This document shows, in pieces, positions 22,666-36,600 of a DNA stretch of 64,000 bases; position 1 is the stretch's first letter, and every line of letters starts with the position of its first letter. Made by a program: the position numbers and the translations under genes. The stretch is from the NCBI GenBank assembly GCA_024362935.1, contig JANCRA010000010.1, positions 6,068,501 to 6,132,500 on the forward strand. Direction: 5' to 3'. The notes under the pieces are model-generated. The model was not told the DNA's origin, ran no database searches, and saw nothing but the letters and a program-made list of their open reading frames with translations. The DNA is from Setophaga petechia (lineage: Eukaryota > Chordata > Aves > Passeriformes > Parulidae).

Positions 22666-24717
22666 CACTGACATCATTAAGTCAAAATACACATAATTTC
22701 TAGTGAAGACCCCATGGAAAACCCACCCTTTGCTTGCCAGAACATTTGTTTTCTCCAAGTAGCTGCACCCAACCTTCCCCACCCTTCCCGACACTCCAGG
22801 ACAATGTGCAGCAGATCCTGCCCAACACGGGCCAGTCTGGGCTGTGTTGCACCTACCCTGCAGCCCCCCAGGAAGCCCCAAGAGCCACAGCAGCAGTGGG
22901 GGCAACAAGCCCACCAAGCCTAGGGCACAGAGCAGCAGTCAACCCATGCCCATGGCACTGTCCCACAGCAGTACCCAGCCTTCACCCCACTGTCCCCAGG
23001 AGAGCAAACCTCCCACCAAAGGCAAGGGCCAAGGGCTGGGTGCCAGTGTAGAGGCCAGCTGATCATTCCCAAGGACCCCACAGATCTGCCCTGGCCTTGG
23101 GCTGTGCTCAGAAATCTTCTTTACTGTCCAAAACCCTCTGCAGAGAGTCCTGTGCTGCTGTCCTCAGTGTTACCCACAGCCCCTCTGAGAACCAGCAGCT
23201 GTTTTCCATCAGGTCATTTGGAGACAGAAATTCAGCAGCAAAAGAAGAGTTTAACCCGTGCAGGGAAAGCCCCTGTTCCAAGCTCAGGAAAACCAAGAGA
23301 GAGCCCTCTGCAGCAGAGTCACATGCTGGAGAGGAGAAACCTCTGGGGAGAGCAGATGAGGGAGAAGAGCAGGCCCCAGGGGAGGGGAGTTTTAGAGCTT
23401 AGAGAGCTCCTCCCACTGGGGATAACCCACACCCCCCTGTGGCTTCTGTGGGGCAGAGGAAATCCTTCCCACGGTGTCGTAGGAGAGCAGGTGCCTTGGA
23501 GCAGCCCCAGCCACTGCCAGCTCCCGTGGCAGCCCTGTGGTCAGGGCATCTCTGTGACCAGCTCGGCCGAGGCTCTGCCAGGGCCCGTCCCCTCCCTCAG
23601 GGGGGCCCAGGGCTGGTGGCTGGGGCAGAGCTGGGGCTGCCCTGGGGCACTTGCTGTGCAGGGCCCCTGCGCTGCAGCTGCCTGGGCTGTGCATGTTTGC
23701 CAGCAGCACGTCATGCACAGGGCAGCCGCAGCACAGGAGGGTGCCAGGGTGTGTGCAGGCCATGGCCACGCAGGAAGTGGAACAGCCCTCACACCTTGCC
23801 CTGGTGCTGGGTTAGCAGCCAGCCTGGGGCACATCCTGCACCCTGTGGCAGCAGAATGGCAGCCATCCTCAGCTCCTACAGCTACACGGCTCAGGCTCTG
23901 CTGGGGGACCACTGGAGAATATCAGGTGGCAGCACAGGGATCTGCCAGGGCCTGCTCTGGAAGCCCTGGGTACTCTCCTGGAGAGGCAAGGAGCAGAGAG
24001 GTGTGCAGTCACCAGTACCACATCCAACCACGGTGCTGGCTGCCCCCAGCCACATCTTCACACCTTGTCCCAGCACAGGCCCCATTCAGAGATGAGGTGG
24101 GAGGATCCCTTGGATGAGCCCCATGACCCTGACCCCCACAGGAAGGGCTGGGGCGGCCGCAGAGCTCTGGGGGTCTGCTCATGTTCCCACCTCCCACACG
24201 CGCCCGCAGGTCTCAACACTTGCTACTCTTGACAAGGAAAGCCCTTGCCTAGGTCCATTCCCCAAATCCACAGGAAAACTGACAGCCTCACAGGGATGCA
24301 ACGGACATCTGGGCAAGCTGGTCATACAATCAGTGTCACAGGGTAGTGCATGAGGTGGACACACAGAGCACAGGAGGGCATGACTCACAGATGCAGCACT
24401 GTCAAGTCTTTGGAGAAACTTGCATGAACACCATCAGTTAATTTGCTTTGTTACTTTTGTGGGGGGGTTTGATTTTTATTTCCATGGTGCATCCAAAGAC
24501 AAGTTGTCCAGCAGTTTGCTCAGAACCCCTCGGTTTTCAACTCCTAGGATATGTTAAAGAAGAAAGCACTATTTTAATGTTTGTTTTTTTAAAAAAATAA
24601 TTAAAATAATTTGCATAGCTAAACTGTTGATCTAAGGCTTCTATGAATGGTGTGGTTATGTTTGACAGACAATGTCCATTAAACAGAGAAAGACACTAGG
24701 AAAGCCCCATAACATTT

Positions 24718-24723
24718 TTTATT
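24718..24723 (-). terminator. RAD54L2: Candidate poly(A) signal of RAD54L2
   Basis: AATAAA on the minus strand with a T/GT-rich element about 25-40 nt downstream, at the left edge of an AT-rich block. Confidence 0.45.
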
Positions 24724-25474
24724 GTGTTTCCGTAACACACGCGTGCACACACAACCCTCTCTCTAAGGAAGGGAGGTTCCCATCTTCCAGCACCCCTTTG
24801 GTGGAGGATGTCAGGACATCCTGCCCTTTCCTACACCTAGTTGGTCCCAGCAAGCACAGTGACTGCAGCCTCCGTGGCCTAGGGGCCCCCTGCAGGCCAC
24901 CACCAGCTCCAGGGCCATCCAAGGCAGGCGAGCACAGCTCCTGCATGGCGATACCCAGATGAGACACGGAGGCTCCTGCATTTCACGTGTCTGTCCCAGC
25001 GTGGTCACACACACACACGCTCCAAGTCCAGCTGCACCTGGGTATCCCAGCCTCTCCCTAGGAGCCCTGGCCCTGAGAAGCAGCTGGGGGGCTGACTGGC
25101 AGGGCCAGGAACAGGTTCTGCACTCCCTGTGCAGGGAAAGGCACTTCCCCAGCAAGAGCTCTGTTTTCCCAGCTCCACACACCTCACAGCTCTCATTCTT
25201 CTCACTGGGAATGAGCACAGGAGGCTTCCACATGTGCTCCTCCACCTGCCCCATGACAAGAGGATTCCATCTTCCCTCCAGCTGCTCAGCACCCAGAGCA
25301 GCTCCTGCTCTGGCAGAATGTCCTGCTGGAACACATCCAATCAGTGCCACCCGGGTCAGCCACAGGCCACCTCCACAGTAGGCCCTGCTCTTAGGCTAGG
25401 CTTTGGTCAACCATCTGCTTCTGTCCCCACACAGACAACCCAACAAGCGACCACTGCATGATGGAGGCCAGCTT

Positions 25475-25480
25475 TTTATT
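25475..25480 (-). terminator. RAD54L2: Candidate poly(A) signal of RAD54L2
   Basis: AATAAA on the minus strand with a clear GT-rich element 25-50 nt downstream (TTGTTGGGTTGTCTGTGTGG). By sequence this is the best-formed site. Confidence 0.5.
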
Positions 25481-26035
25481 TTTTTAATATGGAAATTAAT
25501 TTAAAAGTAGAAAGAAAGACTCCCCCAGACAATAAATATTATGCCTTCATGAAATAAATTAATGTAGAGATTCTGTGCAGGGGAAAGTTTCTCCAGTCAC
25601 AGATTCAACAGCAACTGGCACTGGTCCAGTGTCCCCTCCCAACCTTCTCCACTGCCTGGTGCTGTTCAGAAGCAGCAGCAAGCCCACCCACCCCTGGATC
25701 TGGTGGGCCACAGCAGGATGAGACATGAGACGTGGCCTTCACACAGCCTGGCAGGATACAGGGAAGTCAGCAGGATTCCCCTCTGATGGCCACCAAGACA
25801 TGTGACATCGCTCCACTCATCTGGCCTAGCACACAGAGGTGGCATCAGACTCACAGGGCCAACCTACCTTGGACAGGACCCTCCAGAAGGGCCTGGGGGA
25901 GCCCCCCACCAGAGCCCTGGCACAGAGCCTGCCTGAAGCCCTCCACTCACACTAGTCTCATGTGAATTTGAAGAGGGTGACAAATTGTGGGGTATTTTCT
26001 TTTTTTTTTGTATTTTTTTTTTTTTTCTTTCTTCT

Positions 26036-26041
26036 TTTATT
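26036..26041 (-). terminator. RAD54L2: Candidate proximal poly(A) signal of RAD54L2
   Basis: AATAAA on the minus strand about 580 nt after the stop. It is followed by an A-rich run instead of GT-rich sequence, so use is uncertain. Confidence 0.4.
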
Positions 26042-26294
26042 TGACATCAATCCCCTCCCTCCCTGCCCCAACATACACAATGTAGATGCCTCCCCACTCC
26101 CTCCCCATTAAAAACACTTTGTCCCCAACAAAGGTGGAGTCTGGTGGAGTCACCCCCGGCCCACCCCTCTCGCAGTGAGAGAAGTTCACAGATAAGGCAG
26201 TTCATGTGAGAGGGAGCTCAGCCCTGCCAGCGGTCAAGCCCGCACCTCCAGGCCTGAGAAGGGCAGTGACTCACAACACCAAGCCTCCACGGCC

Positions 26295-26331
26295 AGACAA
26301 GACAGAGAACAGAGACAGACAGACAGACAGA
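26295..26331. repeat. (GACA)n microsatellite
   Basis: A short run of ACAG/GACA units in the RAD54L2 3' UTR region. Confidence 0.8.
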
Positions 26332-26617
26332 GCGTGGGGGGAGGCACTCCTACAGTTTGCATTGCTGCTTCCCTCCTCCCCCACTCTCAAAGGTCCACTC
26401 TATTCCTCTCCCATCTCCCAGCCCCTAATACAATTCTTATCCTTGACAGCTAAAAAACAACAAAACCAAATAAAAAGAACAAAACCACCCCCACGCCACA
26501 CCCTTTGCATCCTTCTCCACCCACTGCCGTGGCCCAGAGGGAAAATCCTGACTCCCAAAAAGGTCCTGCAACTTTTGCCTCCCGGCGGAGCTGAGACCGA
26601 GCAGGAGCTGGGCCTTT

Positions 26618-27606
26618 TTATTTCCCTGTGATCTCTATGACATCGTCGTCTTTGTCCTCGTCATTAGAGCTGCATCCCACCTCTGGGACCTCCTGGGGTT
26701 CAAACTGAGGCACCTGGGACCGAAGGAGACCCCCAGCTGGGTAGCCCGAGTGAGGGGACATGTAGCCAGGGTAGGCAGATGCCATGCTCCTGGGAAGGCT
26801 GCTAGGCAAGACAGGGGCTGGGAAAGGAGCGAACATCCTGGGCTCAGGCAGGAGTGACTGCGTGAAGGGAAGCGAGTAATTGGGCAGCACCCCTGCCAGA
26901 GAAGGGTTTAGCATGAATGAGGGGACGCTGGCGGTGGCTGAGGTAGCAGCAGAAGAGCTGGCGGTGCCGGCTGTCAGCAGAGGGTCAGTAGTCACAGGGA
27001 ACACCAGATGAGGGTCTGGGAGTAAATTGGGCAGCTGGTAGTAAGAGGAGCCAGTGCCCATGTACAAGGAGTTTCCTGGCTGGGAGGCAAATGGATGGGT
27101 TAGGTTGTGGTTTAAAGAGACAGGAGGCATGGTGAACCCACCAGAGACGGGGTACCCGTGTTCGTACGGCTGCGCAGACGATGGCAACTGGCGCTTCTTC
27201 TGTTGCCTCCGGGACTGCTCCTCTGGAGCCGACGGCGACGTCGACTTGCGCTTGTTGCCCCGTAAGTCCAACACCGGGTGGGCATCGCCGTGCTGGCTGG
27301 TGGCTGGCAGGGCCGAGGACACGGAGGGAGCCATGCAGTGACCCCCCAGGCGCTGCTCGGCTCCTCGGGCGGCGGCATTGGGCACGGTGTCTGTGCGGGC
27401 GGCGTGGCCCTGCGGCGCCGTGCTGCTGGGAGAGCTGTGGCGGGACTCGCGCGCGGCCGCCGCCTCCGCGTACTGCTGCAGCTCGCTGATGATCTCGGGG
27501 CTGTCAGGGGAGATGGGCCGAGTGAGCTCCTCCGCGCTGGGGAGCTGCGGGGATGAGGCACTGTGTCTGCCATTGCTCGTGGACTCCAGGGAAGAGCTCT
27601 GGGAGC
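26618..27606 (-). CDS. RAD54L2: RAD54L2 last coding exon
   Basis: It encodes 329 residues and the TAA stop at 26618-26620. The region is serine/proline-rich and low in charge ([20 protein letters not shown], then [20 protein letters not shown]) and ends [20 protein letters not shown] plus K. It is CpG-dense between about 27150 and 27560. The middle part (alanine-, arginine- and serine-rich) diverges from mammals while both ends are conserved. Confidence 0.97.
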
Positions 27607-30600
27607 CTGCAAACAAGGAGATGGGGCAGGTGAGAAACGCGAGCTCAGAGAAAAACCTGCGGGCCAAGAGGGAACAGTGGAAAGGAAGATGGAAATATCT
27701 TGGGGATATGGTGGGGTGAGCCCTTAACACAGACTTGATAGAATACACCAGGGAATGGTGCCCCAGACACTCCAGTAAGAAAGCACATGTGCAAGCCCTA
27801 CACAGCACCCACAAGCCCCTACCTGAGGCAGCTGTCCGACGGTCTTCATTGCCCTTTGGCTTCCCAGTGGTCCGTATGGCAAAAATCCGACCGTCGCTGG
27901 TCCGGATATACGTCCCTGGAACAGAGGCAGGACAACTTGATTCAACCACTTCATTGCAACTCCAGCCTCAGCTCAGAACCTGGATCTATAAGTCTGCAAG
28001 GTTTTTTGGACAAGAATAGGACAGCAGTGCTGCATAGGCCCAGTGGAGGGCTTTTAGCCCCTTCTTCACCCTCCCCTTTCACCCTTTCAGCTTTCCTAGA
28101 CTGGAGGTCACACCCTCCCAGTGTGCTGCCAGTGGGAATTGGGGAACTTCACACTTGAAACAGTCTGCTCTGGGAGAACCAGAAGTGTGTGTCTGCCTCA
28201 GGACTTGCAGTGAGTGTTGTGAGAAGGAAGAACTGAGCCACTAAGTTCAACAGTTCCTGTCAGGGACAGGAGGAGCCCCACCTGCAACAGCCATGCAGCA
28301 TCAGCACACCCAGAGCATGGGCTGCAAGAGAGCCACTGCAAACTCACGACCTCCTTCCCTTCTTGTTTCTTTTTTTCTCAAGGGATTGATTCATGCCTTT
28401 ACATAATTTTCTTTGCTAATTAACACTGGCTAGGACCCTATCCACAAGTCTTAGCAGGACAGAATTACCTTTTGTCCCTCGGATGATGTGGATGCTCTCA
28501 CCAGCACTGATTCTAGCTTGTACATCAGTGGATGTATTTGTACCCGGAATCACAATATCTGGCAGTGGGGAAAGAAACAGAATAGTGCCTATTAAACTAC
28601 ATGTCAGCCACAGCCAGGAGAGGGCAGGTGCACCCCCAACCCCATTTTTTGCAATGCAGTTTTCTCTCCTGTGTGCTGTGCTATAAGCAAGCCCTGGGTT
28701 TATTTCTACACAGCACAAAAAGGCAGCAGAGGCCCCCAAAGAAGCTAAAGCCATGCTGTCCTGGCACAGCATCTCCAGAACCACCAGTGATAGTACTGCA
28801 CGTGCTATTAGGGAAAGTTCATTCCAAACAATCCACCGGGTCCATGGTTCTTACATACCTGCAGGGAAAGTCCTCCAGGCACAGAGGAACCACTCAAATG
28901 CAGAGAGACAGTATCTTTGTCTCTGATGCCCATTTGCCTACAGCCCACGTGGGCAGCTACAACTCACCCTAATCCTCAGTTCACCATGGGCATCATGACC
29001 CAACCCACTTTGAGCAGTAGCAACTCACCCGTGGTGGTAACAATCTTCTGCACAAAGACACCAGCTCGCTGTAGATAGTTGATGGGAAAGTTGACAGCAG
29101 GGTTGGAACTTGAGGTTGATCCTGCACCACCCATGGGGACATGCCGGGGCATCATTGGAATGGGGGTGGACTGAACTGGGCGGACACTTGCCACTGGTTT
29201 GTCCTCACCCTTGAGGGCTGGTCGCCTAGTGAGAGAGGAGGGAAGAGAGTGTAGCACCCACCCCACAGTGATAAGCATCATCTGCCCCTTCATTTCATGG
29301 CTACAGCCTGGGGAGAAGGGAAGGGGCAGGTGCTCACCAGTTCCTCTGGCTAAAGGCAGGGATGCTCGTCAGACTCTGGTCACTGGCTGGGTAATACTGT
29401 GCGTAGGACGGCCGGGTGTAGGGGACGGATGCTCGCTTTTCCTCCTCATAGCTCTTCTTGGCTGCTTTCTTCTCTGCCTTGGTCAGCTTGTGCTCCTTCC
29501 GGTCAATCAGCAGTGACTCGTGCTGAAAAGGCTCCTGCAACCCCACAGCACCGCGGTTCTGGCACCCACGCACCACAAGAGGGAACCAGCACACCCCCAA
29601 CGGCAGCGGCAGCTCCCACCGCAGCCCGTCTCCTTCCCAGGCTGGCAGAGGTGGCCATGGCAAAGCACGAGTGGGGGCACTGCTGTGGATGTGCCCAAGG
29701 CTCATCTTGAAGGGGGACAGCCAGCTAATGCCATCCCCTGCCCAACCAAGGCCATCACTTACCACGAGCACACAGCAAAACCCAGGAGTTTTGGCCAGGC
29801 CAAGAGCACAGGTACAGAGCTCGCCACGATGTCACACAGCCCCCAGAGCCCCACAGCACCTGGCACAGGCCCACTCTGCAGCACCACCCTGCCAGCGACA
29901 CTCCTAACAGCACAGGCCAGTGCTGCCTGTCCCAGCTTTGGTTTAAAGTCACCCCAGAAAAGAGCTGGCAGCAAGCTGGGATATTCCACTGCCATCTTCA
30001 CACCCAGCACAAAGTTGAAGAAAGGGGTGCCCGACAACCTGCCCCCAAACCTGTACAGGACAGAGGTGTTTCTACATGAGAGGAAGATATCACAGGGAAG
30101 GGCAGGGATCTTTGGGTCCTCTCTAGAGAATTTTCTGCCTATTCCCACCAGCACCTAGGTGCATCCTTCCTGCCACCATAGCCTTATCACACTGCCAGAC
30201 TCCTCCAGGCCCACTCCTGCCTGTGCAGGGCAGTGCCAGAAAAGAAACAGGCTAGTCTTACCTTGGTGATGAGGTGAGGATACTTGAGACAGGCTAATTG
30301 TAGAACAGACTCCTTCATCTTGCTTGGATTGAGGGAGAGCTGAGCAGGGTCAGATTCTTCTTCCACAAAATGCAGCAGGTTCTCCACCTCCCGTCGAGTG
30401 AAGTTCAGCACTGGGTTCAGATCATCCACCACCCGATCTGGAAAAGAGAGCGCAAGGAGTGAGCAGACAAGGGAAGAGATCAGCACTGCTTGCCTGTTGC
30501 CCTTCCCACACTTCTGTCCTAATACAGCTCCCTCCCTGCAATCTACACAATCCCCAGAAGTATTCTGTAAATGTCAGGGAAAGGAGAAAAGTCATCATGT

Positions 30601-33600
30601 TCAGAGCTGAGCCTGTTTGACCAAGTCAGGCTGACAAGTGCCCGTGATCCAGACTGCACAGCAAAGCTGTGCAGGTCACCAAGCTCCTGACAAACAGGAA
30701 CACAAAACTAATTATGGATAGGGGCCCATCTCACATAACAAGGCTGTAAACATACACATCCTGGGACAGAACTGCAGCCACATCAGTATGTGTTCTTCCA
30801 CAAATCCCACCAAAAAGGCTCAAATTAATAACTATGTACTAAAGTGAAAAGCTCAGAAAAGCAGCCACATTCCCTCACTCACAAGAGCCTGAATGTTTTC
30901 CTTGAACATTCCCTCCTGGGCACAGGTCAAATGGGAGCACATGGAGAAAACACCTCTATCCAGGACTCTCCTGGGAGCCAGGCCAGCTGCCAGGGGACTC
31001 CACCTCAAGTGCACAACAGCAAACTGAGCTGATCACGCTGGGCTGCTGCCTCTGGAGTTTTGAGCAAAGAAGGACACAGAGCTCTCTTTGGGTCACCACA
31101 ACCCTCAGCTGCACATTCTATGAGAGCACCTTAACTACTGGAACAAGCCAGCACAAAAGATACCTATGGTAACAAAGGCAGGCCAGAACCACAATGAATT
31201 ATTTATTCTTAGCACCTAAGCAAGCATTAACAGTCAAAAGTGTCAATATGTGTCAATGCTTTAATTTAGCTATTTTCCCTCTCTTACTGCAGGAAAACAG
31301 AGATACAGAGCTATTTAAGTAGTAACACCCAGTTTAAGATGAGCAATATCCAGGCAGAGGGGAAAATAGGATGAGCAATGCCCTGCATCTCCAGTCTGTT
31401 GCAATAACCAGAAGAGGAGCAGGGGAAGTAAATGGCAAAGTAGTGGACTGGGACCACAACCTTGCTGCAGGATGCTGGCTCTATCACCATGAATTTCTTA
31501 CAGGATCCCAAGTCACTGCCAACTCAAACATCAAACACAGCCCTGGGATGGTGCCGGTCACCTCTTTGTCTGTTTTTCAACCTTGAAAAAAGAAGTTACA
31601 AAACCCACAGAAACAGGACTCACAGGAGCTAAGAGGAGTGAAAGCTGAGAGTGGAACGTTGTGTTCATCCACACTCACCTGACATGCCCTGCTTGGAGAT
31701 CTGGCGGTCATAGATCTTCTTCTCCAGGGTGTAATCAGACACCAGTCTGTAGATGTGGCACGGCTTCTTCTGCCCGTAGCGGTACACCCGGCACACGGCC
31801 TGGGCATCGTGGCACGGGTTCCAGGAGGCATCAAACACCACCACTCTGTTTGCTCCAATGAGGTTCACACCCAAACACCCAGCACTGGAAAATTAAGGCA
31901 AATTTCAAACTGCTGCCCTGGCCAATTTTCAAAACTTCTAGGCAGGGACAACCATTACAGCCAAGAGTCCATGAAGAGTCTATGGAAAGTTTCCTCCAGT
32001 CAAACTTTAAACCCAAGTTTGGTTTCCAAAACTGTTAAGCTGTTGCAGACGCCTAAGGCTGAAATCCTACGTCCCTAGGGAATTCAGAAGCAGATGGCAC
32101 TATCATACCATGGAAGAGCACATTACAAAAGAAGTTAAGAACTGAAAACCCACATGCATCCAGAACATCAGTATGAGTCCTCCCCTGTGCCCTTTGGCTG
32201 CAGCCAACTCACCGTGTGGACAAAAGGAAGAGCCAAACCGAGGCGTTGCTGGGATCATTGAACTGGTTAATCAGTCGTTCCCTTTCCGAGGCAGAGGTGC
32301 TGCCATCCAGTCCTGAGAAAGGAATTAGAGATACATGTAAAAGCTCTGTATGTTAGAGCGATTTCTATCACAACAAACCCACTTTCCAAACACTGAGCTT
32401 TGAAACTGATTCCAAACCAATTCAAGTCACACTCCAGGATCTCAACTGGACCATTCTGTACCTGTAATATGCCCAAAAAGGCAGGTGCAATGCAGCCAGC
32501 CAGGTTGGGACTTGATTAACTGAAAGATCAAGTAAACATTACTCAAGCTTGTCAAGGCCAAGCCTAGGAGCACTACAAGAAACCTAGCCCTTTAAGGCTC
32601 TGTTTTAGGCAAGGTGGATAGCAAGCAGGAACAACAGGAACAAAGGCCTCAGGTATGTAGGAAGCTCCAGGAATCAAGAGAAAGCAAAATTGTAAAGGCT
32701 TTGGCAAACCCCCAGAAACCTAGATCTGAGCACAGAGAGTGCTAGTGTTAAGGAGTGCAGGGGGTGTCATGTCTCTGTTCCTGAGCAGCAGTTAGCTTCT
32801 GGCAGCTCTGCAAAAATCAGGAACAACATATCCACTACTCTTCTCAGTCCTGGCCTGCAAAGAAGCCACACAAAGCAACAACCCATACCAGAAAAAGATT
32901 TAAAGCTGGGGAATAAGGGAGAGGAATTCACAGCCTTGAGCAAGTAAAACCATTCCACAGTGATTCTGGTTTTGGAAGTAAGATCTAGCAAATAGCCAAC
33001 AGGAAGCAAAAAGTATCTTTTGCAACTTAAATAAAAGAGTAGTGTGTAAGTGAGATGTCAAAGATGCCTAACATCTTCTAAGTAAGATGTCAAAAGAGGA
33101 TTTGGAAATTACTGCTTAGCTACTATCCAACTGACACTGTCTTCCAAAACAACTAAAGAACAGTCTGAAAGAGGTTCATCAGAAGAATGCTTCAGCAGAA
33201 CATTTTCATACCCAAAGACAACTAAAAGAAGATGGTGGGCAACTTTCTGGAATTAGTCCTTCACATGATCAAACAGTGTCACAACAGAAGAGAGGAGGAC
33301 TGGATGCACTCACTGTAGTAGTTGATGTTTCGGACCCAGTTATGAACTCCTCCATCTGAGCCTGGAGGACTCGGCATCGGCCTCTTTGCCAAAAACTCTT
33401 CAATGACAGATAAGGTGGACAAGCTCTGGCTGCAAAACCAAGATCTCTGTTCAGGAAAAAGTCCCCCAGCAGCAGAAGCGGAGTATCCAAACCCTTCCCC
33501 AGCCATGACACTGCTGATGGTTGTCAAGTCCTGTTTGTGCAGCACATCCCTCCACTAGTAAGTGTGACAGTGGCAGAAGTTTTATCCACAGATAAAAATC

Positions 33601-36600
33601 CACATTAATACAACAAAGGAGAAAAAAGGGGAACTGCCACACCATTCATCCTCTGTAAAAACCTCCTAGTACCAGGAGGGATCCAACTACTCCAGTATTT
33701 AATGACTGTAGGATCAGTTGGTGATACTCTGCTTACCTGAAGACCAAGATCTTGTCTCCAAGCTTCACACTTTCCTCAATTAGGTGGAAAAGTAACACCA
33801 TCTTGGGTGAGTTCTCCAGGACTCCCGTCTGGTAATCACACAGGATGTCTTTGGCCTACCAAGAAATGGGAGACTATTACAGGTGGAGTTGCTCATTCCC
33901 TGTTTAGTTCAACAATCCTGTCTCAAGGTGAGAGAAATAAATCATGGCAACGAGGTTATTTACATCCAGTTGCTTGAGGTGACCAAGCTACTCCCAACTA
34001 CTGCTGCTACCTCCCATTCCAGAAGCTCCAAATGACAAGCTTCTTCCATGAATGACTGTCCTCTCAACCTCTCATGACTCCTTCATCTCAAGAGCTTTCC
34101 TACATCCTTCTAGATTTACCACCCTCTTATTAAGATCAAACTTCACTCTAACACCTTTATTTAGAATAACAAAGTCTACAATCTTTTTGGTCAGATGAGA
34201 ACAATTACATAAGAGTGCTGCCTGCACTTCTACCTCCTGAGAGTCACAAACCCCTCCTAGCACCATGCAGATCTGCTTATCGAGATGCTCTGCGGTAAAG
34301 AGAACATAGGAGAAACCCACAACTCAAACAGAAGAGTCTTCTCTTTGCTCTGCTTCAGAAAACTGTCCAGTCTTTCAGACTCCCCAAAAGAAGAGTTTTC
34401 CAGCAGTGACACTCACCCACTCATAAGTTACGACCTGATTTGCTCTCTCCTGGAAAGGGTTGAAGCCAACACTCTGGAGGAACTTGCTATTAGTAGCTTC
34501 TCCAACTGGTGATGCCAAAGCATTACTCTCTGTTTTAACTTTAATTCCCTGAGGCTGGCAGCGGGAATTACTGCTTGCTGTGCTAAGGTCATCCACATCC
34601 AAATCCTGCTCGTTTGCCAGATTCTCCTTTTGCAGAGCTTCATACAACACATCTGGATGGTTCCAGATCTGAAAAGATAAAGAAAGGAAGTGGTTAGACC
34701 TGCACTGGTCTGCTGCTTGCCAATGATTGTGACCTGAAAGCTCCCACAGCTATTCAAAGGAAAGAACTAATACTTCTTCTGGCTCTCATATCTTTAAATG
34801 TGTCCAATTGTTTCCTTGAGAACAAACCAGGAGGTCACTGTGCACCCCACACAGCACAAAGGCAGAGAAAGCTGCCTGATTGCACTAAGCAGGTACAATT
34901 TTGCAGTTTAAGGTATCAGCCCAGATTGTTTCAGCTGATGCCAGCAGGTTTCTTGCACAGTTTGAAAGAGACATTTAACATCCTGGCATCCCAGTTCTGA
35001 AAACAAAGATAACAATACCGTTGAACCACTGCAGAGCACTCTGAGTAGAGATGATGTCCCTGGCCAACCACACTTTTACCTCCTCTTTTGACTTATATTC
35101 CCCTTTCCCCAACAGATTAGAATCTTTCTTTACATCTTCTGTCAAAACATACCTTACAACAGACACAGAAAGCTTTGAGTGGGTTCAGCCCCAGCCAGCC
35201 ACTGTTGCCAGCATCCCGGAACCGGTTCATGAACTCCGTGTAAAGGGCCCGCTGGATCTTGGACAGACGGACCAGAATGACGTGCTCTTCCTTAGATGGG
35301 AGCTGAACCTTCAGCACGTTGTGGCCTCGCCTGTGGAGGAAATAAGAAGAGTGAGATAAATATAGGGGAAAGGAATTTCCCATTAGGATCTCCCTGTGGC
35401 TGCCTGTAGGGAAAGATTTTGACTTCTTGCCCACCCAGCTGCAGGGAGAAGGACCTCTAAATTGTATGCTTCTCTAATGCATGACACTTGTGAGATACTC
35501 TCCCTGCAGCCAAATACCAATTGTAAACACAATTACAAAGATCTCAAACATTACAATCATCTAGCACAGGTCACAGAGTTAAGAGGGTGATGAAAGTCCT
35601 GCTCTCCATGGTAGCTGAAAACCAGAAATAAGACATAAAGTCTATTTTCAGCTCTGCTAATGATTAAGACACTCCAGACCAGCATCTTAGAATCCTCATC
35701 TGAGAAAAAAATGCTGATTTGTTTCCAGAGTGGTGGAGTCACTGTGACTTTCCTTAACACTTTCACAAAACACTTTCAGATTCTAAGACAAGGATGTCAC
35801 AAGCACACATACAAATTGGCTATTAAGCCATCAAAATAAACCTGAGGTCACTCCAGGGCAGCTAGAGGTGTAGTTCTCTGTTATCAGAGTCTGTGGTACC
35901 AAAGCAAGCCCACTTTATAGCGTGGCCAGCAGGCCAGGGCAGTGGACCTCTCCCTGTACTCAGCATTGGTGAGGCCCCATCTTAAAACTTGGGTTCTGTT
36001 TTGGGTCCCTCACCACAAGATAGCGAGGTGCTGGAGCGTGTCCAGATTCAGGCAACAGAGCTGGAGAAGGGTCTGGAGCATAAGTCTGATGAGGAACAGC
36101 TGAGGGGGCTCAGCCTGCAGTAAAGGAGGCTTTGGGGGAACCTCTCTCTCCACAAGTACCTGGTTATATCCAGGAAGGGAACAGTCTCTTCTCCCACATA
36201 ACAAGAGAAGACAAATGGCAAGAGAAAATGGGGCAAGAGAAAATGGCTTCATATTGTTCCAGGGAGGTTTCGACTGGATATTAGAAAAAATTTCTTCATG
36301 GAAAGGGTGGCCAGACATTGGGACAGGCTGTTCAGGGAAGTGGTGGAGTCACCAATCCTGGAGAGATTTAAAAGACTTGTAGGTGTGGCACTTGGAGACA
36401 AGCTTTAGTGGTGGCTGTGCTGGGTTAACGGTTGGACTTGATGATCTTACAGGTCTTTTCCAACCTAAACAATTCCACGATTCTATAAGGTATCAAAATT
36501 TAGCTGCACTGCACAAACTCAGCAAACAAGCCAGGTAACTCGTGATGAAGGAGCTGTTTGCATGGGTTACACCCTGAGAGCTGCCCTTGGACTCACCGCT

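Larger units (their letters stand above)
21760..26617 (-). other. RAD54L2: RAD54L2 3' UTR and tail-to-tail intergenic DNA
   Basis: No coding sequence is supported here. Reading leftwards from the RAD54L2 stop, canonical AATAAA signals (minus strand) occur at 26036-26041, 25475-25480, 24718-24723 and 21780-21785. The ones at 25475, 24718 and 21780 have GT-rich sequence just downstream. The 3' UTR may thus be about 0.6, 1.2, 1.9 or 4.8 kb long. A + strand CR1 fragment lies at 22530-22665. 24440-24720 and 25480-25560 are AT-rich and may be conserved UTR. Confidence 0.5.

Noticed and set aside
26206..26631. 141-codon + strand open frame opposite the RAD54L2 3' end
   Set aside because: It lies in a 3' UTR/last-exon shadow, contains microsatellite sequence and has no splice or homology support.
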